A stretch of 64,000 nt of DNA from Bedellia somnulentella (GCA_963576735.1 OY755170.1:24102875-24166874), one strand, 5' to 3'; positions 38,791 to 50,304 are shown, counted from the first letter of the stretch. Translations and numbers: made by a program. The notes: generated by a model not told the origin, from the sequence alone.

Positions 38791-40114
38791 GTGTTGAGTT
38801 TTGTTTAACATTGAATATTATTAGCCGAAACCATCTAAGACATTATATAACTTTCAATTTTTCAAACAAAATCTTTGCCGTATCGCAAAGTTTTCTAACT
38901 CGAAAACTGGAGCACTAAGTTTTGTGTAGCAGGAGAGCGTTTCAAAAGCTGGAAGTGGCGTTGAAACTTAATTCTAAAGGTCTGGCAACCCTTCCATTCA
39001 TGCAAAAAAGTTATGCATTTGTTTAAAAAACACAAAACCAACGTGAGCTACATTTACGGAGCGGTGGAAGCGAAAGTGGTTTCAGTGTCACAGTAGATTA
39101 TGTAAGAATACTTGATGCACATAACCAAATTAAGGTGAATCGCAATTGATACTTTATAGGTCCTTGCATCGCTGTTTCGTTATAGTTTCGTTAAATTAAC
39201 TTGCTTTTAGCTCATTTGAGGACGCTCGTGGCCGAATGGTATGGAGACCTTTGATTGCACAACGAAAATACGAATCCTACTAAAGCCAAACATCTGTACT
39301 AAATACAAAAAAAAGACTCATTTATTATGACTATTTTGGGGCTGACTTGATCTATGAGTAATGCCCATTTACATTCATAGATAATTATAAAAGATAGCTT
39401 AATTACATAGAAACAAACTTGCCACATACAGAATATTTTTATTCTTGATTGTGTATGAATGAATACGTCAAAAAAGACATCTTACACCTCTTTTTAATAA
39501 CAGCCGGAAGCAAATGTATACTTGTATTTTTTTAATTTTCTCACACAATTCTATCAACGCGCAGTCTTAATAGTAAAATACTTTTACTATTAATGCCTAT
39601 CGCGAGAAATTCGATTCGAAAACTTCACCCTTATATAAAACTTCCCTCGGTATCGATGCCATATACAAACTTTAAATTAAAAAGAATCGGTTATAGCAAA
39701 GTTATAGAACACTATTAATAAATGAAAAGAACTTTTACGCGAATATTAACTTGTGATTAAAGTCGATATAAGGCTTCTCCTCTTTGATATCGGATTTAAT
39801 TATGAAGGAGAAAGTCGGTTCGTGTAAAACGAAATAAAAATAGAAATAAATCCTTACGTGAGCTTACTGCGATGTTGTCATTATAGCATTTCATACATTT
39901 TTTATTATTGAATGATTAAGTTTCCTCCTTTTCGTGGTTTGCACTTAGGTTATATTCAACTTCACATTAATATACTCAGTTTATATAAAATTGAAAATGT
40001 TCATATCTCCATGTTTATTATAGTTTTTGCTAACAGCGAAATCTCTAATTTGCTTCATTTAACCTACTATATTTTGAATGAATATTAACATGAAAATATT
40101 GCTTTTGTCCACAG

Positions 40115-40228
40115 ATAGCCAACGCCAGCGCGCACAAAATAGTATTACTATAAGTGCATCATTGGAGTTATCATAGCACATGGATAGGAATTCCTAAGTT
40201 AAGCCAACGAGTAGAGTCGTAAGTGAAA
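40115..40228 (+). promoter_or_regulatory. 5' UTR part of ZIP coding exon 1 with a short uORF
   Basis: A good acceptor (gcttttgtccacag) ends at 40114, so transcript sequence probably begins there. A six-codon upstream frame (ATG at 40180, TAA ending at 40197) precedes the main ATG at 40229. The uORF is the only ATG between acceptor and start. Its effect on translation is not known. Confidence 0.5.
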
Positions 40229-43200
40229 ATGTCGCACATAGTGACGGTGTGTCTGTTCTGCCTCGTGTGCACCATGCACGCGGCCTGCGAGTCGCTTGTG
40301 CGCCTGGACCCGCCGGACGCCGACGACGTCGCCGAACATCTCACGCCACAGATACAAAGAATAGACCACGCCAGAGCGAGACGCAGCGATGATACCGCTC
40401 TCACTCAAAGAAACAAGCGCCAAATCAGAGACATCGACCCCATGCAATACGTGCAACAGATATTCCAAATGTATGGCGACGCAGACAGCATGACCATGAA
40501 CATGACCGGCTTCAACAGAATGCTCAGAGGTCTAGACCTAGATAAGCTAGTCGAAGGTGGCGTACAAGAAGTGGAAGATAAACGATATATAGGTCAACTT
40601 GTTGTTAAGAAAGAAAAGGTTAATGTAAGTTTTGCATGTTCATATTATTTATTTCCAACTATATTATATACTTCTACAGTTAATCTATCCGAAATAATAG
40701 CGAGCTTCACTTGCATATTACGCTTGCCATCAAATCATTATTTAAAGTTCAATAGCATTAGACTATTTTTTTGTCTATAATTATAGTTGTTTTAGACGGT
40801 TGCATAACTTATATTTATGTCGTTTCAGTGTGTAAATAGTGAAGAGTTAGTGTCATCAGTAAATGAGATGAGCCACGATCACCAGCACGAGCATGAGCAC
40901 GAACATGAACTCGAGCATGGCAACGAAGAGCATCATCACGACGAAACAAATCTCTCGCCGGAAACTTTCCAGGCGATCTGTCCCATTTTGCTTTACCAGC
41001 AATTAGCCAACTCCTCTCTAGAGCGAAGCGGCTGTCTTATCGCTTACACTAACCCGGACCGGAAGCTCCTCGTTCATGATCTGAAACTGTCCAAGGGCAA
41101 AGAGAAGGAGAAGAACACTTTCGCCATTTGGTTGTACTCGTCGCTGAGCATAACAGCGATAAGCGCGTGCGGTCTGTTGGGTGTGGCCGTCATACCGATA
41201 ATGCACAAGACGTACTACAACCACATCATCCAGTTCCTGGTGGCGCTGGCGGTGGGCACGCTGTGCGGGGACGCGCTGCTGCACCTCATGCCTCACGCCA
41301 TGAGCCCCATGGAGCACGACGAGCTGGGCCCGGCCGCCGCGCACGCGCACTCGCACGACGACGGCATGTGGAAGGGACTCGCGGCCATGATGGGCGTCGT
41401 CTTCTTCTATTTCACCGAAAAAGGACTCACGGTCATAGTCGAATGGAGAAAGCGACGACAGAAGTTGGAGGACAACAAACTACCGTCCAGAGTCCGAGTC
41501 CTGAAAGACGACCCATCGGGAGGATACTCCGGAGCCGCCAAGAACTCTACCTCGAACCCCTTCCTCAAACTGTTCAAGAAGGACGAGAAAGCTGATCCCG
41601 GTGCTAAAACGTGCAAACACAAGTACTCCGAGTACCCGTATTGTTACGACGAGATCGACACCGACACGCATGACGATCATCATTTACGCGACGGTCAGGT
41701 GCCGCCTAGTCCTAAGGGGAATAATCACGTGAGCGTTGTTTCGTCGATAGCGATGAACAGTGATAAGAAAGACGAGCCTACGCCTAAAGATTGGCTCCTC
41801 AAGACGGAGTCGACGCAGGCGGTCGTCGAAATGAACAATATCAAACAAAAGGATGAGGAGGGTAAAGATTTGAAGGACGGTGACAGTTACACTGTTATTT
41901 TAAGGTTAGTTGTGTTTGTTTTATTTAAAATGTTTGTTAATCAGTTGTCACTTGTCGTGTATTTTCATATATTCGTCCGAGAACTTCATATAAGGTAATA
42001 CTGTGTGTTCCAGGGAGCACTCGCGCGCCCATCACGGGCACTCGCACTCGCACGGGCACGTGCACGCGCCACCCTCGTCCATGTCCTCCGTGGCCTGGAT
42101 GGTCATCATGGGCGATGGCCTGCACAACTTCACGGATGGAATGGCCATTGGTAATTTATATACTTAAATACAGTTTGGGTGAAATTGTAGAATATATGCA
42201 AATGTTTTTATGTTTGAAAATATTGTTGAAGCTGCTTATTCCTTATAACATAACATTTCACCCCTGCATATCCTTTAACAAGCAATTTAATTGTGCTTTA
42301 AAAGCAACATAAAAGTGGTTTTGCTTGTCTTGATACTTCTATAAAATTCTTTACAACGGTTTTGAAATAGTCGTATGACACATGAGCAATAATTCATTAT
42401 AACACTTCACGACTTCTGAATGAACCACTGCTGACGAATCTGTTCAGCTGTTATGAGTTTCAACATCATAAATGGACTGTTATTTCAGGTGCAGCGTTTG
42501 CGTCTAATTTGGCTGGTGGCTTCTCTACGGCTATCGCGGTGCTTTGCCACGAACTACCGCACGAGCTTGGTAAGATATTTATTTAAACACTTTATTGCAT
42601 ACAAAACAACACACAAACAGTATATTACACCATTATTATACACAACATTACACACCATTATTATATTCTAACTTATGTATAAATAATAGTTTTAATATTA
42701 TAGCATTAGCTCTGTGGGTTGAAAGAGTAAAGTATCAAGTTCTGAATACAAAAGTGATATCATCTTCATACGCACGAATATATTTACTTTTGAAACTTTA
42801 ATGAGATTTTTTCACCACTATATTGATTTTTATATTAACGTAATTGAATAGATTTTTCATGTGATAAAGTTTATGAGGACAACTTAAATGTAGAACAGGA
42901 AATCGATTAATTTAAATAATACCAAAGCCAATTTGAATATTGTACATGTATGCTTATGAGTAGGGTTGCCAGTACGTACTTGACGGATCCGGATGTCAAT
43001 CGAAGTTGCACTATGACGATATTAGTGTGTGTTTCATAATGTTAAGGTTGACTTTGATATGAAACAGCTGTTGGGGAGTTTTTACTTACACATGCTATTG
43101 TCACCAAAGCGAGCCTTCAACTGTAACAGTCAGTGCCAAATACACTGTCTGCTCTGCAAACACTACAGTCCTTTCACAGTTACTTTACCTCTAGCCTTAA

Positions 43201-45895
43201 GATAATGTTTCTGGCGCTACTCTGAGTCCTTATCGGCATGATATACCTTATAATAATATCTGAGCACTAGACACACTTCACAGCAAGTAATGCTAACATA
43301 ACATACATACATTTACTCACGGCTTTAAATCCCTAGAAGGGGTAGCCAGAGCTAAGGAATTAGAAGTTTCTCATCCACTTTTGGATAGTTTAGTGGGGAA
43401 AAGATGGTATAATAAAGTTTTTGGTGATGGGTCTTCAACCGCATCGCCTAAAAATCCCTTAAAAGCTTTAATACCTTTGGAAGAAATGGGGTATAAATCT
43501 ATATTCTAAGCAGACACTACACAGCCTTTACATAACATAATTGAAAATTAACGGACGGACTGTAAGTTTACTTCTGAAGTTCATACACGGTGTTTCATAC
43601 ATTTCTGATAAATACATACATACATACGTATACTCACGGCTATAAATCCCTTACGGGCTAGCCAGAGCTTTGAATGAGAAATTCCTCAGCCACTTTTGGA
43701 AGTTGATTGAGCAAAAGATGGTAATAATAAATAAATGTTTTTGGTGACGGGTCTCCAACCGCATCGCCCAAAAATCCAATAAAAAGCCCAATACCCTTAG
43801 TCGCCTCTTACGGCACCCGTGGGTAGAAAGGGGTAGCGACATTCTAAGCCGGCACTACACGGCATAACGGCATTTATTTATCAGTTAGGCGACTTCGCGG
43901 TGCTCCTGAAAGCGGGCATGTCTGTCGGCGCGCGGTGTGGTACAACGTGCTGTCTTCCTTTATTTATAGGCAACTAGTTGTCCGCACCGGCTTCGCACGG
44001 ATGGTGTAATATATTTTTTACAGCTTACTCCCTACAGAATTTAGGGTGACGATATCCTATGTCCATTTCCTGGTTCTAAGCCACCTCACCAACAATTTTC
44101 AGACAGATCTGTTCATCTGTTCTCGAGTTATAAGTAGTGAAACTAACACAACTTTCTTTTATATATATAAATAATTCATCCATTCCCAGGCGACTTCGCG
44201 GTGCTCCTAAAAGCGGGCATGTCTGTCCGGCGCGCGGTGTGGTACAACGTGCTGTCGTCCGCGCTGTGCCTGCTGGGCATGGTGTGCGGCGTGCTGGCCG
44301 GCCACGCGCCCTCCGCCACGCGCTGGCTGTTCGCCGCCGCCGCCGGGATGTTCCTCTACATCGCGCTCGTCGATATGGTATACCTTAGATTAGCGTCGAA
44401 CGGTTTCCAAATGGGGGAGGGGGACACTTCAATACGTTGCGATTGGGCTTCAAGATTTTGTGCGACCAAATTGCAGGGGATAGGGAAATTCTAATATGCT
44501 ATGCTAACTTGTAGGATTTTTTAAGCAACGAGCCTATAACGAATAAAAATATATGGAAGCGGGGGAGGGGGACAGTTTAATACGCTTTCATTGGTCTTCA
44601 AGATTTTTGCGTCCAAATTGCAATTGATAGGGAAAGTCCATTATGCTATGCTAACTTTTAACGCGCTGGCTGTTCGTCGCCGCCGCCGGGATGTTCCTCT
44701 ACATCGCGCTCGTCAATATGGTATACCTTTCCGCCATATGAAGGGGAACACTTTGATTTGACTGGGCTTCAACATTTTGTGCGACCAAATTGCAAGAGGG
44801 GATAGGGATAGGGGATTTTTGGCCACTATGCAACGAACCTATTACGAATTATTAGTAGTATAAGTACTACTCAAATATGTGGGTTTGCTCACCTTTGATT
44901 AAAAAACCGCACATATAACTTAACACATTGGCGTAGCCCCGATTAAAAAATTTAACTACCGTCTCCTCCTTGCAAATTCGAAGTAAGAGGAATATAAGAG
45001 CATGGATGAAAATAATGATGTATGTGAGGAAGCAAGAGAAAATTGTCAAGATCCTGCAGAGTTGCGATCGATAGTCTCTTCCTACCCCAGTAAGTTGACA
45101 ATCTTGATTAATACTCCACACATATGACTTTATAAAAACACATTGGCAGTAATCGCTTCAGAAGTGCTCTTATTAGCCAATAGACATCCACTACCCATTA
45201 ATCTGCCAAATTGGCTAGGATGACATTTTAATATTTGTTGTAAAATCAATGTTAGAATAAGTCTGTTTCGATTTTGCATGTTTAAGTGGTATAAATGTGC
45301 TTTCGTATGTTACTTAACTTTTTCCCTTTTTTGAGTCATTAGTTAAAAATGTAGTAAGTAATTGGCAAAGTATAAGCCTAAAAGTTGAAAATAAACCGTA
45401 CAAAGGAATTTTATGATGTTTTGGGCACACAATCAGCAATGTAATTTTTGCAATACGAATCCCAATCATATCATGAAATGCCTTAATTTTGGTTGATTTA
45501 CTATAAATTTACTATTCATTTGCATGTAGACATATCTACGTCTTGCTTTTGAATGTGTCAGTAGTTAGGAAAGAATAATGATATTCATATTTGTTCGAAG
45601 GATGTGAATATGAAAGGACGACAGATGCAATCACGATTCCCCTTTACTCTTGCTGCATTTTTACGTGACAGTGCAAGTATCAAATCTCCATCTGGATATT
45701 TTACGGTTTTCTACTGAGAACGTGGAGAAAAGAACAATTATTTTGATGTTTCAGATGCCAGAGTTGAGTACGTCTCACAGTAACGAAGGAACTCTGTGCC
45801 AATGTCTCCTCCAGTTTATGGGCTTGGCTACCGGAATCGGCATCATGCTGGTCATAGCTCTCTACGAACATGACCTCAAGAACCTTTTCGGATAA
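40229..45895 (+). CDS. ZIP zinc transporter, LIV-1 subfamily (ZIP6/ZIP10-like)
   Basis: Imports zinc (family also iron/manganese) into the cytosol across a membrane. Coding exons 40229-40624, 40829-41904, 42014-42150, 42489-42569, 44190-44377 and 45755-45895 join in frame to 672 residues; all introns are GT/AG. Residues 1-20 look like a signal peptide. The ectodomain has a His-rich run (147-169) and CPILLYQ (183-189), the PAL-type motif of LIV-1 members. Membrane helices lie near 231-257, 265-287, 314-337, 515-540, 548-568, 580-600, 609-630 and 644-664. HNFTDG (528-533, helix 4) and HELPHE (557-562, helix 5) form the metal site. A long cytosolic loop (339-513) ends in [11 protein letters not shown]. 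The start ATG follows a spliced 5' UTR. Exact orthology (foi, Zip71B or ZIP10-like) cannot be fixed by eye. Confidence 0.93.
43300..43528 (-). repeat. Rep-A copy in ZIP intron 5
   Basis: catacatacatttactcacg, gaaggggtagccagagctaa, ggtgatgggtcttcaaccgc, gaagaaatggggtataa. First of two tandem same-orientation SINE copies upstream of exon 6. Confidence 0.85.
43608..43872 (-). repeat. Rep-A copy in ZIP intron 5
   Basis: aatacatacatacatacgta, tactcacggctataaatccc, ttacgggctagccagagc, gacgggtctccaaccgcatc, taagccggcactacacggca. Nearly full length with an intact tail; its 5' end lies about 17 bp before the exon 6 fragment at 43889. Confidence 0.9.
43889..43958 (+). pseudogene. broken copy of ZIP exon 6, 5' half
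   Basis: Repeats the first roughly 68 bp of exon 6 (44190 on): gcgacttcgcggtgctcctg, aaagcgggcatgtctgtc, gcgcggtgtggtacaacgtg. One substitution and a one-base deletion after ctgtc throw it out of frame. An AG still precedes it. It stops at ctgtcttcc, followed within 10 bp by the reversed Helitron-like element. It cannot encode the transporter segment as it stands. Confidence 0.88.
43966..44180 (-). mobile_element. Helitron-like element, reverse copy
   Basis: Starts caactagttgtccgcaccgg, cttcgcacggatgg and continues with tatcctatgtcc, ctgttcatctgttctcgagt, tataagtagtgaaactaaca. It is the reverse complement of 6513-6772. It lies between the broken and the intact copy of exon 6. Confidence 0.65.
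44318..44860 (+). repeat. local tandem duplication including the 3' half of ZIP exon 6
   Basis: A unit of about 200 bp recurs. Unit 1 (44318-44515) contains the end of exon 6 (acgcgctggctgttcgccgc), its donor gtatacctt, and intron words gggggagggggaca, cttcaagattttgtgcgacc and atgctatgctaactt. A partial unit without exon sequence follows at about 44560-44659. A third unit at 44660-44860 repeats the exon half (residues change A to V and D to N), the donor and the same intron words. The exon half at 44660 lacks an acceptor. Confidence 0.85.
44975..45115 (+). repeat. LINE-B 3' fragment in ZIP intron 6
   Basis: gaagtaagaggaatataaga, gcatggatgaaaataatgat, gtcaagatcctgcagagttg, cgatcgatagtctcttccta, ccccag. 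Confidence 0.75.
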
Positions 45896-46351
45896 ACCAG
45901 TGATACACACGTGAGACTCTGCTTGCAATCATTACAACGGACAGTGACTTATATTTAGTATTATGTGTTATAAAAAGTTCATATTACGTTTATGTAGATG
46001 TGTACTTTAAGTGTTAGACAAATTGTGATAAAATTCAACCAGTGAGAAAATCATTGATCACCCTGTGTTCAAAGGAGACGTAATTTAATGACCATATTTA
46101 CAGTTATGAAACTTCAATTGCTATGGCACTTCAGTCGTATTGCTATATCAATCATTCAAATTTAACATGGTCATACTTTCTTCTTTTAATTTATATGAAA
46201 TTGCGGAAGTACTGGCCAGCAAGATTACTACATAGGCAGTCGAAAACAGAGCGATTCCTTAAAAAAAATGGGATGTAAATTATTCCTTTGACCTTGCGTC
46301 TATATTAGAGTAGGCAAACGAACACCAACCATCCATTGAGAATACTCATTC

Positions 46352-46357
46352 AATAAA
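46352..46357 (+). terminator. candidate polyadenylation signal of the ZIP gene
   Basis: First AATAAA on the plus strand after the stop codon, 457 nt downstream. The true 3' end may be further away; AT-rich DNA gives such hexamers often. Confidence 0.3.
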
Positions 46358-46551
46358 ACAATTATCTATGGCAAGGTATGTGAAAATCATTTTACAATCT
46401 AGACGTACCCGTTATGTTGTATTGCTTCTTAACATAACAATATTTCGAAATAGCAGAAACCTTCCCTACGTGTTAGTGATTTTTAATTATGATTTTATCC
46501 GTAGTAAAAAGGTTGTTGACACTTGTAATTTCTCTGAAGTGCATTTACTTA

Positions 46552-47232
46552 AATTGGCCTTGACCTCGCTTTTATAACATTCCCTTTTTATACTTTAAAT
46601 CGAGGAGATCAAACTAAACAACTTTGCCTATGGAATGCTCATCTAAATTATTGTTATTTTCAAAATAAATTAATAATTAAAAAGTGTCGTACCTAGATCA
46701 AATTGATAAAGTATAGTGAGGTTCTTAGCCTAAGCTAAAATTTTAAAAAACATATGGTCAAATCACATGATGTTTTTTTTTATTTCAGCTGGGGCTAAGA
46801 ACCTCACTATACTTTCTCAGTTTGATGTAGGTACGACACTTTTTATTTAGGGCCGGCGCTGACTGCCGGCATGGCATGGCAAAGGATTTCTGTACAGATA
46901 TAGCATTTTTAATCTTATTCCCATGAGTATAGAATTCATTTTACTTTATTTTGACACAACGATGCCGACGTTCTGTTCTACCGCGGTCTCCCTCGGCATC
47001 GTTGTGTCAAAATGAATTCTATACGCAAGGTAATAAGATTAAAAATGCTATATCTGTACCGAAATCCTTTGCCATGCCATGCCGGCAGTCAGCGCCGGGC
47101 CTTATTAATTATTTTAAAAATTACAATATTTTAGATAGGCATTCCATGGGCAAAGTTGTTTAGTTTGATGTCTTTTATCAATTTAAAATATAAAAAGTTA
47201 AATATGTTATAAAGACGAGGTCTAGGCCAATT
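46552..47232. mobile_element. foldback element F, interrupted copy
   Basis: Outer ends aattggccttgacctcgc and gacgaggtctaggccaatt. Arms share ggaatg/cattcc...caaagttgtttagtttgat and caatattttagataggcatt. Inner parts ttctcagtttgatgtaggta and taagaacctcactatacttt pair with 46700-46735. The right arm is split by a second palindromic element at 46850-47101. A clean relative lies at 57314-57908. Confidence 0.85.
46850..47101. mobile_element. 252 bp palindromic MITE with TTA target duplication
   Basis: Arms begin GGGCCGGCGCTGAC and, at the other end, the complement of GGCCCGGCGCTGAC (one mismatch). They run through ctgccggcatggcatggcaa and tatagcatttttaatctta to acaacgatgccga. TTA at 46847-46849 and 47102-47104 looks like a target-site duplication, as made by PIF/Harbinger transposases. 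No ORF. Confidence 0.8.
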
Positions 47233-47404
47233 GTCGAATGAACGGGTATCCGTCCTTGTAGCGATAGTGGCGACATTGTGGCGAAACACGGTAACAACAT
47301 GATGTGCGACTTTTCATTGCGCATACTTACCCTTATACTGAACAACCAAAATATCCAATACATTTGTGATTTTAGTATAGATTAATCGATTTGTTTTGGC
47401 TAGT

Positions 47405-47562
47405 AATGACTTCTTATAATTAGAATGTTTTTTGTTCATGAAAACTTTTGTGGGAATTATTTCTAATAAATAAAGGGAAGAAAAATTTCGACACCAGCGG
47501 GGATCGAGCCCACGACCTCCGAGTATACGCCCCCGTCGCTCTGCCAATTGAGCTATAGTGTC
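47405..47562 (-). mobile_element. tRNA-derived SINE (family T), minus copy
   Basis: The tRNA-like head occupies 47490-47562 (73 nt, minus): 7-bp acceptor stem, D arm gctcaattggcagagc, T arm with ctcgatc loop, A box and B box GGCTCGATCCC. The body runs to gaacaaaaaacattc at 47405. The anticodon stem is imperfect with an enlarged loop, so I do not call a functional tRNA. Confidence 0.75.
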
Positions 47563-47620
47563 AATGGCTTCCAGTGCGAAATTAATCTTTTCTTTGTTTC
47601 TTTTACACTTTTTAAGTAGT

Positions 47621-47684
47621 GTTAGAGGTCGTGGGTTCGATCCCCGCTGGTGTCGAAATTTTTCTTTCCTTTATTTATTAGTAG
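47621..47684 (+). mobile_element. family T SINE, partial inverted copy
   Basis: Starts at the variable loop (gttagaggtcgtgggttcga) and continues tccccgctggtgtcgaaatt tttctttcctttatttatta. It faces the minus copy head-to-head across about 58 bp. Confidence 0.75.
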
Positions 47685-48879
47685 TTATGACTTCGTTTAA
47701 TTTTGACTAACTAATTAACTTTTCGTTATAGGCTTTAAAGGGAAATTGATAAACGTTGATCGCGTCGAGAAGTCTGTTTAGAATTGTAATAGGAGTTGAA
47801 GAAGAGGCGTGTAATATTAGTGTTTAAGCTCCGTCGGCCAAAGTGCACTTTCCTCTCGTTTGTCTTGCCTCTACCGCGAGCTGCCTGTTCCTAATACTAA
47901 TTATAAGGTGCGGCAAAAATCTGGAGGTGCATATTCTGCGTAATCTAAATATTGTAATTAAAAATATCATACTTAGTATTAGTTGCATTAGTGGTTATGT
48001 AGTTCATTCATTTAGACGTAATATTTTCGCTTAAATTTACTAAGTTTGATTTGTTACACATGTATTTAATTCAATTCGATATAATATTCATTTTCTTAAT
48101 TACACTAGGCAAATACGAAGTTATTTAACAGTATTATTATGTTGGTGTAAATGAATAGACATAGTATGGTATAACTTGATGAAGCAAACGATGGTTCTAT
48201 AATTAATCTTAACTTGTATTTCATTTCGTTTATAATAAATTTTTATGTATGTTCAATAGATTATTTCAATTTAAATGTTGTGAATGAATCATTACGTGTA
48301 ATTTAGAATTGTTAAATAATATTTACGTATTGAAATCATATAATTATTTGTATCAAGAAAACGTTTTGTAGCTTTAAAATATGTGCTTCCACATTAATTC
48401 AAGCAATACTTTTCGAACATTAAAAAAACATGAACTGACTTGGTTGTCATTGTATTTAGTAAATATTATTATACATTCAATTTTATCTAAAATACTGTCA
48501 AGTTATGTCTGTTTTTATACGGTCTAAAAGTAAAGGTAATGAAGAAACATGAAAAGATATACCAATGTGAAAGCATTTGCATTGCTCGAGATAATAGCGC
48601 AGTTTATTGTTCATCTTCCTATGTTATTCTTGGGTGATTTTTCATTGGCCTAAAGATAACATGACATTACATATAGATTCGAATGTAACATTACATTATA
48701 TTCAGAGTTTGCCTCATAATATAATACTATTTAAATAAAATATGTATATGTGTAGTATATTGGTATATGTGTGCATTTTATGTAATAATTTAGTAAAGGG
48801 GCACTTTCTACTTCTATTATTTATACAAGTATGTTATAAGTTCTATTTATTCTGAATATATTTTAAATTTAGAATATGT

Positions 48880-49130
48880 GGCGTCTTTTCCTCTATACTT
48901 TTATTTTGGTGCTGACTGAAAATCAGTGTTGTGAGGTATTCGCTTACTCACAACGATAATGCTGAGTCAGCTTCTATTGTTTTCTTTTATATCTTGTAAT
49001 TAGTGTGTATTTTTTTTTCTTTGAGTTTGAATATATTTTTCGTGATATGTGTCTTTTCTCTGCGTGTATAATGTAATGTAGCAGCGAATAAATGTTTTTC
49101 TTTCTTTCTTCTTTCTCTTCTTTCAAAGAA
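48880..49130 (+). mobile_element. LINE 3' UTR fragment
   Basis: ttttggtgctgactgaaaat, cagtgttgtgagg and gctgagtcagcttctatt correspond to the 3' UTR of the LINE at 30085-31795. It ends with a TTTC/TTC-rich tail near 49098-49125. Minus-strand frames here are from the low-complexity tail. Confidence 0.6.
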
Positions 49131-50062
49131 AGTATTTGTGTGCAGATGTGAGAGGTGAGCAATCGTTTCTGCATTCTGCAAACATAAACATAAAACTGCT
49201 TGCTTTATATTCCACTATTAATGTAAGTAATTGTGATCGGTGTACTCATTTGGATTTGTCTCAGCAATATTTGTAACAGTTGTGTCTTAAATAAGGACTC
49301 TTTAGTGTCGTGAACTTTATACTTCTTAATATGTCACTATTAACTCGATGGAATGTTGAACCCTTTAACCAGTATAGACAAATTTAATTGGATTTTACCA
49401 CTAATTGAAGATATACAAGGTTTAAATTACGGTGGCAACAATTTTGCCCCTACTGGTGAAAGGGTTAATATTCGTCTTATGTGTAATTGAAACATTGTGA
49501 AATTGCGTATTGTACAATAAACTTAGGTAGTGGTAGTTTTCGTAAATGTTGATTTTTTTATTAAAAATGCGATGGTATTTGCAGAGAAAGGTTAAGAACT
49601 TGGTTTTGAGAACTGTGATGTTAATGAAAGTAGAAGTGACGACATTATTGCGTTTTCCTTTTCGACAAATATATACAATAGCGATGATATGTCATCATGA
49701 TGTAGATTTAATTCTGGTGTAATTTTTAACAATCTGAATGTGAAGTATATTACCTTAAAATCAAATTTTAAATATAGTTCTACCGAAACAGTAGTAGTTA
49801 GTACAAAACAGCAGTAGATCTCGAGTGGTAGTATTCAGGCTATTTGATTTAAATACCCTTTATACCAGACGTAACATTGTTTTATGAGATTACATTTACA
49901 TTTGTTGAACATTGTGATATATATCAATTTTTATGTCAGCTAAAATCACTCCTATAAAAGCAAGACAAGCTCTTAAGGTATCTTAATGTGTAGACAGATC
50001 CTAAGAGATAACGGATACTCGACCAAAAGAGATGTGAAACTGTAAGTGATGTAATTTGAATG
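49131..50062. other. AT-rich DNA, no gene seen
   Basis: No frame over 60 codons with any motif and no repeat copy recognised. Confidence 0.5.
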
Positions 50063-50207
50063 TTTTTGTTCATGAAAACCTCATGTGGGGATTATTACGA
50101 ATAAATAAAGAATAAACCAAGGAAAGAAAAATTTCGACACAGGCGGGAATCGAACCCGCGACCTCGGGCATACGCTCCCGTCGCTCTGCCAATTGAGCTA
50201 CCGTGTC
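50063..50207 (-). mobile_element. tRNA-derived SINE (family T), minus copy
   Basis: The head at 50136-50207 (minus) starts GACACGGTAGCTCAATTGG, has B box GGTTCGATTCC and an acceptor stem closing with GTGTC. A 4-bp anticodon stem CGGG/CCCG holds an 8-nt loop, which is abnormal for a tRNA. The body continues gaaatttttctttccttgg to ggttttcatgaac. Confidence 0.8.
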
Positions 50208-50210
50208 AAT

Positions 50211-50304
50211 CAATTGGCAGAGCGACGGAGGCGTATACCCGAGGTCGCGTGTTCGATTCCCGTCTGTGTCGAAATTTTTCTTTCCTTGGTTTATTCTTTA
50301 TTTC
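50211..50304 (+). mobile_element. family T SINE, inverted partner copy
   Basis: caattggcagagcgacggag, gcgtatacccgaggtcgcgt, gttcgattcccgtctgtgtc, gaaatttttctttccttggt. It begins inside the D arm, 3 nt after the end of the minus copy, making a nearly seamless palindrome of two tRNA heads. Confidence 0.8.

Larger units (their letters stand above)
14840..40114 (+). other. inferred 25 kb first intron of the ZIP gene, repeat-filled
   Basis: Between the donor at 14840 and the acceptor ACAG ending at 40114 I see no host exon on the plus strand. The interval holds repeats listed separately. Stretches such as 18000-18980, 20215-21850, 24000-25850, 27470-29370, 33140-34350, 36560-37880 and 38790-40110 show nothing I can name. 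A short GC-rich patch near 26600-26700 could be an alternative promoter, but no donor follows it. The intron status rests entirely on pairing the two splice sites. Confidence 0.35.

Noticed and set aside
41128..41595. 155-codon plus-strand frame rich in Arg/Ala, and several minus-strand frames over 40171-42125
   Set aside because: Shadows of the GC-rich ZIP coding exons in other frames.
42453..42671. 72-codon frame overlapping ZIP exon 4
   Set aside because: Reads the exon in the wrong frame; the splice-consistent frame gives HELPHE.
48974..49181. Lys/Glu-rich minus-strand frames
   Set aside because: Produced by the TTTC-rich tail of a LINE fragment, not a protein.
50136..50207. functional tRNA gene (minus strand)
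   Set aside because: Acceptor, D and T arms fold, but the anticodon stem has 4 bp and an 8-nt loop, and the sequence continues into a repeated SINE body found at two other places.
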